From the NCBI RefSeq assembly GCF_900107695.1, contig NZ_FNQP01000035.1, forward strand, positions 1 through 32,943: a stretch of DNA of 32,943 nucleotides, written 5' to 3'. A program made the translations under genes and the position numbers. The stretch is from Thiothrix caldifontis. Lineage in GTDB: Bacteria > Pseudomonadota > Gammaproteobacteria > Thiotrichales > Thiotrichaceae. The notes beneath the pieces are model-generated. The model saw only the letters and a list, made by a program, of their open reading frames with translations. It was not told the DNA's origin and ran no database searches. Below are positions 28,482-32,943 of the stretch, piece by piece (within the stretch, counting starts at the first letter, position 1; every line of letters begins with the position of its first letter).

Positions 28482-29459
28482 ATGATTAAACGTTTCCTGA
28501 TCGTGGCACTCAGCCTGATGGTGGTATTTCTGGCTGGTCCGACGGCTGAACGCGACCTGCGTATCAAGCCCGTACAGTTGCCGGATGACATTGATCAATA
28601 TCTGGCGGTGTCCGAAGCCAGCTTGCCCGACATCATCCCCGGTGCGGAAAAAACCGTGGTGTGGGCAAATCCGACCCAAACCCGCACCCCGCTGTCCATC
28701 GTTTACCTGCATGGTTATAGCTCCACCCGCCAAGAAACTGCCCCGCTGAGCGACATGCTTGCCAAACGCTTGGGGGCAAACCTGTTTTACACCCGTTTAA
28801 GCGGACACGGACGTGACGGTGAGGCATTGGCGCAAGCCAGCATCAATGACTGGTTGAATGATGCCCATGAAGCCCTTGCCATTGGTAAACGGTTGGGTGA
28901 ACGGGTCATTGTTATTGGCACATCCACTGGTGGAACCCTCGCCACATGGTTGGCAGTGCAGGACAATAGCGAAGCCGTGCTGGCTTATGTGCTGATTTCA
29001 CCCAATTTCAGACCCTATGATGCCAAGTCGGAAATGCTTCTCTGGCCTTGGGGGAAATACATTGCGCAATTAGTGGTCGGCAAAGAATACGCTTGGACAC
29101 CGCATAACCCGCAACACGCCCATTACTGGACACACCGTTACCCGACCACTGCCCTCGTCAACATGATGGGTCTGGTTGATCTGGTGCGTGATTCAGCCCT
29201 AGAAAGCATTACCAAACCGGTGTTAGTGCTGTACTCCCCACAAGATACCATCGTTGCCCCGGCTGAAATTGAACACCACTATGCACGGATTGGTTCGCAA
29301 ACCAAAACCATCCATGCCATTCGCAACAGTGGCGACCCCGACAACCACCTGTTGGCAGGCAACACGCTTGCCCCTAATAACACCCCACACATCACCAACC
29401 TGATTCTGGATTTTGTGGCAAAACTGCCGACGCCGCCCAAAGCGGTAATGGTCAAGTAA
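28482..29459 (+). CDS. Exported or membrane-anchored alpha/beta hydrolase
   Basis: The 325-residue protein begins with a hydrophobic signal or anchor (residues 5-20). An alpha/beta hydrolase fold follows. The oxyanion HG motif is in VYLHGYSSTR, the nucleophile is Ser148 in GTSTGG, the acid is Asp255 in PQDTIV, and the histidine is His289 in DNHLLAG. This triad and the nucleophile elbow suggest an esterase or lipase acting on a lipid-like ester in the periplasm; no substrate can be assigned. It is divergent from the toxin-antitoxin pair and followed by a hairpin. Confidence 0.82.
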   Translation: MIKRFLIVALSLMVVFLAGPTAERDLRIKPVQLPDDIDQYLAVSEASLPDIIPGAEKTVVWANPTQTRTPLSIVYLHGYSSTRQETAPLSDMLAKRLGANLFYTRLSGHGRDGEALAQASINDWLNDAHEALAIGKRLGERVIVIGTSTGGTLATWLAVQDNSEAVLAYVLISPNFRPYDAKSEMLLWPWGKYIAQLVVGKEYAWTPHNPQHAHYWTHRYPTTALVNMMGLVDLVRDSALESITKPVLVLYSPQDTIVAPAEIEHHYARIGSQTKTIHAIRNSGDPDNHLLAGNTLAPNNTPHITNLILDFVAKLPTPPKAVMVK

Positions 29460-29462
29460 TTA

Positions 29463-29497
29463 CGTTTTGGCGGTTGCTGGGCAAGGCAGCCAAAACG
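29463..29497 (+). terminator. Hairpin just after the hydrolase gene, weak terminator candidate
   Basis: CGTTTTGGC and GCCAAAACG form a perfect 9-bp outer stem with an inner TTGC/GCAA pair, starting four bases after the hydrolase stop. A run of five T occurs only some 15 bases later, so termination by this structure alone is uncertain. The rest of 29498-29737 shows no gene. Confidence 0.45.
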
Positions 29498-29737
29498 CTT
29501 GGCGGTGGTTTTTACCAGCAGGTCACTGGTCATCGGAATGGCGGTATTTTGCTGCGGATTTATGCTTGATTTATAAGTATTTTTCGTCAACTTATGGTAG
29601 AGTTTCAGGCAATTCGTCAAACGCTGACGACAATTTAATACACGCCATACCAATTATAACGATCAAAGATAAGCAGCTTACGAATCGCTGCAACAGCCCT
29701 TCAAAAGACAACACGATAAATTTGGTACTAATGGTTT

Positions 29738-30145
29738 ATGAACCCTATTTTCAATCTTAGTATTTATATTGACCGTCCTCCCGCTGATGTTTATGAGTTC
29801 GTTTACGATCCCCTGCATCTTCCTTTATGGGCTGCGGGATTGGCGCAATCAGAGGTTAAGCGGGAGGGTGATGGGTGGGTTGTCAATGCCCCGTTCGGCA
29901 CGGCACGGGTTACTTTTGTCCCCAAAAACCCTTTCTATGTTTTAGACCATGATGTCCAACTGGATTCAGGCATAACCGTCCACAATCCGATGCGTGTTGT
30001 TCCACATGGCGATGGGAGTGAGTTCCTATTCACTTTAATCCGCCAACCCAGCATGACAGAAGATCAATTTATGGCTGACAAGGAGGCTGTCGAGAAGGAT
30101 TTGTTGACCCTCAAGAACTTGTTGGAGTGCAATACAAAGCAATGA
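29738..30145 (+). CDS. SRPBCC-fold small ligand-binding protein
   Basis: The 135-residue protein shows the START/polyketide-cyclase (SRPBCC) pattern: an N-terminal strand with IYIDRPPADVYEFVYDP, a tryptophan-containing LWAAGL helix, and a long C-terminal helix after SEFLFTLIRQP. Members bind hydrophobic ligands or catalyse small reactions; nothing visible fixes the ligand. No good ribosome binding site is seen before the ATG. It stands alone between two non-coding stretches. Confidence 0.75.
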   Translation: MNPIFNLSIYIDRPPADVYEFVYDPLHLPLWAAGLAQSEVKREGDGWVVNAPFGTARVTFVPKNPFYVLDHDVQLDSGITVHNPMRVVPHGDGSEFLFTLIRQPSMTEDQFMADKEAVEKDLLTLKNLLECNTKQ

Positions 30146-30528
30146 AGTACAACACAGTTTCATCGTGCCGTGTCCATGACGCGGTGAACCAGCGTCTTAA
30201 CATCAACGCTTGGTCTAGCCGCGCTGATAGCGCGGTGATCTGCCGTGCTGCCCACTTCTTTGTTACGGCGGGTTCATCGCTTCGCGTAGACACGCGGTGA
30301 AAATGGTGTGCCAGCATCACAGCCGAAATTTGAAGAATTGGTGCGCCGCGCTGATGCACGGGAAATGCCACGCTAGATTTAATCGGGTTTTGTCGTGCGC
30401 TGATGCGTGATATGACGTGCCAGCCTGATAAATGAAGAGCGAGAGTGTGCCATTTCTCTGTACACGACAACAAATTATTGATGACATCGGCGAACCCGTC
30501 TTCGATTTATATTGGGCACTTGCGCTTT
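30146..30528. other. Non-coding, internally repetitive stretch
   Basis: No convincing gene is present. GCGCTGAT occurs three times (about 30221, 30348 and 30398), CGCGGTGA three times (about 30180, 30231 and 30293), and GTGCCAGC twice. A perfect hairpin CCGCGC-TGATA-GCGCGG lies at 30219-30235 without a T-run. It may hold a structured RNA or a decayed dispersed repeat. A minus-strand frame of 120 codons here has no family resemblance I recognise. Confidence 0.4.
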
Positions 30529-30540
30529 ACCGATCGGTCA
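30529..30540. promoter_or_regulatory. Candidate TetR operator before the regulator gene
   Basis: ACCGATCGGTCA lies 15 bp before the tetR-like start and contains the palindrome ACCGATCGGT. It matches 11 of 12 bases of the operator-like sequence after the gene (ACCGACCGGTCA), which points to autoregulation. Confidence 0.65.
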
Positions 30541-30555
30541 ACTATCATAAACCCG

Positions 30556-31164
30556 ATGAAAACATCCACCGATACCCGCCAACGCCTGCTCGACAGCGCC
30601 CGTGAACTGCTCTACTCGCGCAGCTACGGCAACGTGGGCGTGAAGGAAATCTGTGATGTAGCGGGGGTACAAAAAGGCAGCTTCTACCACTTTTTCCCTT
30701 CCAAGCAAGAATTGACGCTGGCAGTGTTGGATGAGTTCTTCATTATTTCAAAACAAGAGATTTTCTCCCGTTCGTTCCGCCCTGAATGGTCAGGACTGAA
30801 ACAACTGAATGCCTTGCTGGAAAATATTTATCTATTCCAGAACAGCACCAAGGAACAAATTGGCAAAACGCTGGGTTGCCCTTATGGAAATATGTCGTCG
30901 GAAATGAGTACGCAGGATGAAGTCATCCGCCAGCGTCTGAATGGTTTGTTGCAACAAATGGAGATGTCACTGAAAACCGCGCTGGAGCAAGCCGTACACG
31001 AAGGTGAAATTGCCCCGTGCGATACCGCTGCCACGGCTGCGGCGATGTTTGCCTTCATAGAAGGGCTGATGCTGTTGGCAAAGACCCGCAATGATCCCGA
31101 ATTGATACGTGAACTCGGTGTTGCCATGTTAACCATCCGCATTGGAGAGCCTGCGGCCACCTAA
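30556..31164 (+). CDS. TetR/AcrR-family transcriptional repressor
   Basis: The 202-residue protein starts at ATG 30556 (MKTSTDTRQRLLDSARELL). An upstream in-frame ATG would place the operator-like sequence inside the gene. The N-terminal helix-turn-helix (about residues 30-52, VKEICDVAGVQKGSFYHFFPSKQEL) is classical. The C-terminal domain is the type often seen in regulators of reactive small molecules (AcuR/NemR-like), with GCPYGNMSSEM containing one cysteine that could sense an electrophile or a sulfur species; this is inference. Matching operators lie before its own gene and before the sulfur-transfer unit downstream. Confidence 0.88.
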   Translation: MKTSTDTRQRLLDSARELLYSRSYGNVGVKEICDVAGVQKGSFYHFFPSKQELTLAVLDEFFIISKQEIFSRSFRPEWSGLKQLNALLENIYLFQNSTKEQIGKTLGCPYGNMSSEMSTQDEVIRQRLNGLLQQMEMSLKTALEQAVHEGEIAPCDTAATAAAMFAFIEGLMLLAKTRNDPELIRELGVAMLTIRIGEPAAT

Positions 31165-31180
31165 AAAATTTACACTGAAA

Positions 31181-31202
31181 TTTAACCGACCGGTCAGTTA
31201 AA
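31181..31202. promoter_or_regulatory. TetR operator before the DsrE/TusA unit
   Basis: A 22-bp near-perfect palindrome has core ACCGACCGGTCAGT, with one mismatched pair out of eleven. It lies 25 bp before the small membrane-protein gene and shares 11 of 12 bases with the site before the regulator gene. A role as the binding site of that regulator is the simplest reading. Confidence 0.75.
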
Positions 31203-31227
31203 TCCAACCAAACCACGGAGAATACCT

Positions 31228-31437
31228 ATGAAAAAATACATGACGAGCAATTCCATGCGCTTCTTTTTCTTTTTCGCGGCTTCTGTCATTTGGACAGGCT
31301 TGTGGCTAACAGGGTTTTCTGTAGCTCATTGGCTCTTGTATGTGCCTGCGACCTTATTGGCATTTGCGGCAATAACGGGCATTTGCCCCGGTTTGATAGT
31401 TTCCCAACTGTTGTTTGGTGAAAAACCGAAATCCTGA
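31228..31437 (+). CDS. Small membrane protein, DUF2892/YgaP-membrane-like
   Basis: This 69-residue protein has two membrane helices (about 11-29 and 34-50) and a GICPG turn followed by a third hydrophobic stretch. The pattern is like the membrane part of YgaP and other DUF2892 proteins, which often accompany rhodanese or sulfur-transfer genes. A GGAG precedes its ATG. It is the first gene after the operator and is followed 57 bp later by the DsrE-family gene in the same direction. Confidence 0.7.
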   Translation: MKKYMTSNSMRFFFFFAASVIWTGLWLTGFSVAHWLLYVPATLLAFAAITGICPGLIVSQLLFGEKPKS

Positions 31438-31494
31438 TCGTTCAATACTGTGAGTAACCCATTTTTTGATCCGTAAATCGTAAGGAGTTGCACC

Positions 31495-32094
31495 ATGACC
31501 GCCACCGCAGAAACCAGCCCGATGGGTTTTGATAAAGCCCTTTTTGATCAATGGTTTGATGAACGTTTCCAGCACAAAATGGATGAGCGCGAAGCCAACC
31601 ACATCCCCTCCATGACCATCATTTCTACCAAGGGAACGCTGGATATGGCTTACCCACCGTTCATTCTTGCTTCCACTGCGGCTGCATTGGGTTGGGATGT
31701 GACGGTATTTTTTACGTTCTACGGTCTGGATTTGCTGAAGAAGAAGCTGGATTTGAAAGTTAGCCCACTCGGCAACCCTGCCATGCCAATGAAAATGCCG
31801 ATGGGGCCGGAGTGGTTACGCAAAGCCAATTTGCCGATTCCCAATGTGCTGATGGCGGGCATTCCCGGTTTCGAGACTGCCGCTACCGGCATGATGAAGG
31901 AAAAGGGTGTCGCCTCCATTGAGGAGCTGCGTGAATTGGCACTGGAAGCCGAGGTAAAAATGGTGGCGTGTCAGATGACAGTGGATTTGTTCGGACATGA
32001 AAAATCCGACTTCATCGACGGCATCAGCGAATGGGTGGGTGCGGCGAGTTTCCTACCGATTGCACAGAAAGCGGATGTAAACCTGTTTATTTGA
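31495..32094 (+). CDS. DsrE-family sulfur-transfer protein (DsrE2-like)
   Basis: The 199-residue protein has the DsrE/DsrF-like fold, with TIISTKGTLDMAYPPFILASTAAALGWDV at the core and a KMVACQMTVDLFG motif. Cys159 in that motif corresponds to the persulfide-carrying cysteine of DsrE2-type proteins. These take part in cytoplasmic sulfur trafficking together with TusA and rhodanese in sulfur oxidizers. The first 30 residues form a charged leader outside the fold. An AAGGAG lies before the ATG. The next gene encodes a TusA domain, which supports the assignment. Confidence 0.85.
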   Translation: MTATAETSPMGFDKALFDQWFDERFQHKMDEREANHIPSMTIISTKGTLDMAYPPFILASTAAALGWDVTVFFTFYGLDLLKKKLDLKVSPLGNPAMPMKMPMGPEWLRKANLPIPNVLMAGIPGFETAATGMMKEKGVASIEELRELALEAEVKMVACQMTVDLFGHEKSDFIDGISEWVGAASFLPIAQKADVNLFI

Positions 32095-32128
32095 TTTTTC
32101 CATTCATAAAACCTATAAGGCTATTGCC

Positions 32129-32833
32129 ATGTTAGAAAACAACACCATTTCAACGCGATCTATCGAACTAATGCCGGATACACTTGCGGGCATTCTTGAC
32201 TGGGATACCCTCGATCAGATTTGGTATGCCATACAGCATTCGGATAATACCCAATGGTATATTCACAATAATGATGCTTCTAACGCTGATTATGATCGGC
32301 TCAATGCTGTCAATACCAGTGGTGACATCAGCTCTGGTTTAACAGCACTTAAAGACTACCTGCGACAAGCGCATCCGCGTGACTACTGCGGACTCGCATT
32401 CGCCGACTCATTAACAGCACCCACATTAATTCGTGTTTTTGACCCAAAATATCTCACCTCCATGTGCAATATCTATGGCAATACGCCCGCGCCAAGTTGG
32501 GTAATCTCAACAATGGATGCTGCACAGCTTTCCTCTAATAAAATGACAGCATCAAAATTGCAAAATCATAGCTTAGGCAAGGCGCTACCCAACGCACCGA
32601 AACACCCACAGATAGCAGATTCTCTTGATGCTAGACGCATGGGATGCCCGCTTCCGTTAGTGCATACTGCCCGCTCATTGCGTCGCTTAGCAGTGGGGGA
32701 AATACTCGAAATCGTTACGATTGAGCCGGGTTCTGTCAACGATATTGAATATTTATGCAAATGCACAGGCTCAAAACACATAGCCCTATACGCATCAACT
32801 TTAACCCGCGAAAGCGGTCTCCCTCTCTGGTAG
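32129..32833 (+). CDS. TusA domain fused to an unrecognised N-terminal domain
   Basis: Residues 163-234 form a TusA-type sulfur carrier: SLDARRMGCPLPLVHTARSL carries Cys173 in the CPxP motif. It continues with VGEILEIVTIEPGSVNDI and closes with the usual C-terminal strand. TusA proteins are normally about 75-80 residues, so the first 160 residues are an addition. That part is soluble and has WYAIQHSDNTQWYIHN, two cysteines (87 and 113) and a PSWVISTMDAAQL segment; I do not recognise it. A dedicated carrier that works with the DsrE protein encoded upstream is likely. Confidence 0.82.
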   Translation: MLENNTISTRSIELMPDTLAGILDWDTLDQIWYAIQHSDNTQWYIHNNDASNADYDRLNAVNTSGDISSGLTALKDYLRQAHPRDYCGLAFADSLTAPTLIRVFDPKYLTSMCNIYGNTPAPSWVISTMDAAQLSSNKMTASKLQNHSLGKALPNAPKHPQIADSLDARRMGCPLPLVHTARSLRRLAVGEILEIVTIEPGSVNDIEYLCKCTGSKHIALYASTLTRESGLPLW

Positions 32834-32884
32834 GCTATTAGTTTTGCACACCGAATAGATCGACTTCGACAAGGAGACCGCGCA

Positions 32885-32943
32885 TTGATACTGACAAAAG
32901 TAGCCACCGCATTGCAAGCCATCTTGTATGAAAAAGCGGACGC
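32885..32943 (+). CDS. Start of a further gene, cut by the window end
   Basis: An AAGGAG at 32871-32876 is followed after eight bases by a TTG start. The frame then stays open to the window end, reading ILTKVATALQAILYEKAD. The stretch is too short to identify. It is in the same direction as the DsrE and TusA genes and probably part of their transcript. Confidence 0.4.
   Translation, partial: MILTKVATALQAILYEKAD

Noticed and set aside
29279-29653. Minus-strand open frame of 124 codons overlapping the end of the hydrolase gene
   Set aside because: Half of it is antisense to the hydrolase C-terminus, and the rest covers a hairpin and AT-rich spacer; no domain seen.
30111-30473. Minus-strand open frame of 120 codons after the SRPBCC gene
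   Set aside because: No binding site, no recognised domain, and it runs over the repeated hairpin-rich DNA and into the end of the SRPBCC gene; treated as non-coding.

Overview
The window looks like a chromosomal segment of a moderately GC-rich gammaproteobacterium, most plausibly a Thiothrix-like filamentous sulfur oxidizer. This is an inference from gene content: a DsrE-family protein beside a TusA-domain protein, a sigma-54/ANTAR-controlled nitrate assimilation operon, a Gld-like ABC system, and many short accessory genes. No tRNA, rRNA or CRISPR array was seen.

Layout. 1-900 holds the 3' end of an IS4-type transposase abutting a decayed copy of a DMT-family exporter; the intact paralogue lies at 19464-20324. 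964-3598 holds small housekeeping or unknown genes: a conserved unknown, a NifX-like protein, an EamA exporter, and an apparent two-gene unit ending in a bacterial NTAQ1-type N-terminal glutamine amidase. 3538-9718 is an accessory island: a Fic AMPylator with a palindromic operator, a 1327-residue LRR-Roc-COR-TIR protein with very recent tandem repeat expansions, a decayed xisH next to an intact xisI with a 62-bp tandem duplication, and an orphan HTH regulator. 9734-17000 is a long leftward cluster: a GldA-like ATPase, a fused GldF-GldG permease, a DUF4340 protein, a secreted proline-rich protein, and a YdbS/YdbT-like bPH pair. 17153-19414 carries gamma-glutamyltransferase and glyoxalase I.

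20324-26250 is the leftward nitrate/nitrite assimilation operon nirB-nirD-nasA, probably with the exporter gene 17 bp downstream. Its control region is readable. It has a possible NtrC enhancer and a near-consensus sigma-54 promoter. A leader of about 150 nt follows, with two hairpins that each carry a hexaloop with A at position 1 and G at position 4, and then an intrinsic terminator just before the nirB ribosome binding site. This is the architecture expected for NtrC activation plus ANTAR-protein antitermination. A perfect palindromic repeat has been captured in frame inside nasA.

26337-28296 holds an AAA/DUF4143 ATPase and a VapBC-type toxin-antitoxin pair. 28482-30145 holds an alpha/beta hydrolase and an SRPBCC protein. 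A 400-bp stretch of structured, internally repetitive non-coding DNA follows. The window ends with a TetR regulator whose candidate operator occurs both before its own gene and before a downstream unit. That unit encodes a small membrane protein, a DsrE-family protein, and a TusA domain fused to an unrecognised N-terminal domain; a further gene is cut by the window edge.

The strongest candidates for something less described are the Roco-TIR protein, the two-layer nitrate leader, the palindrome captured inside nasA, and the TetR-DsrE-TusA-fusion unit.
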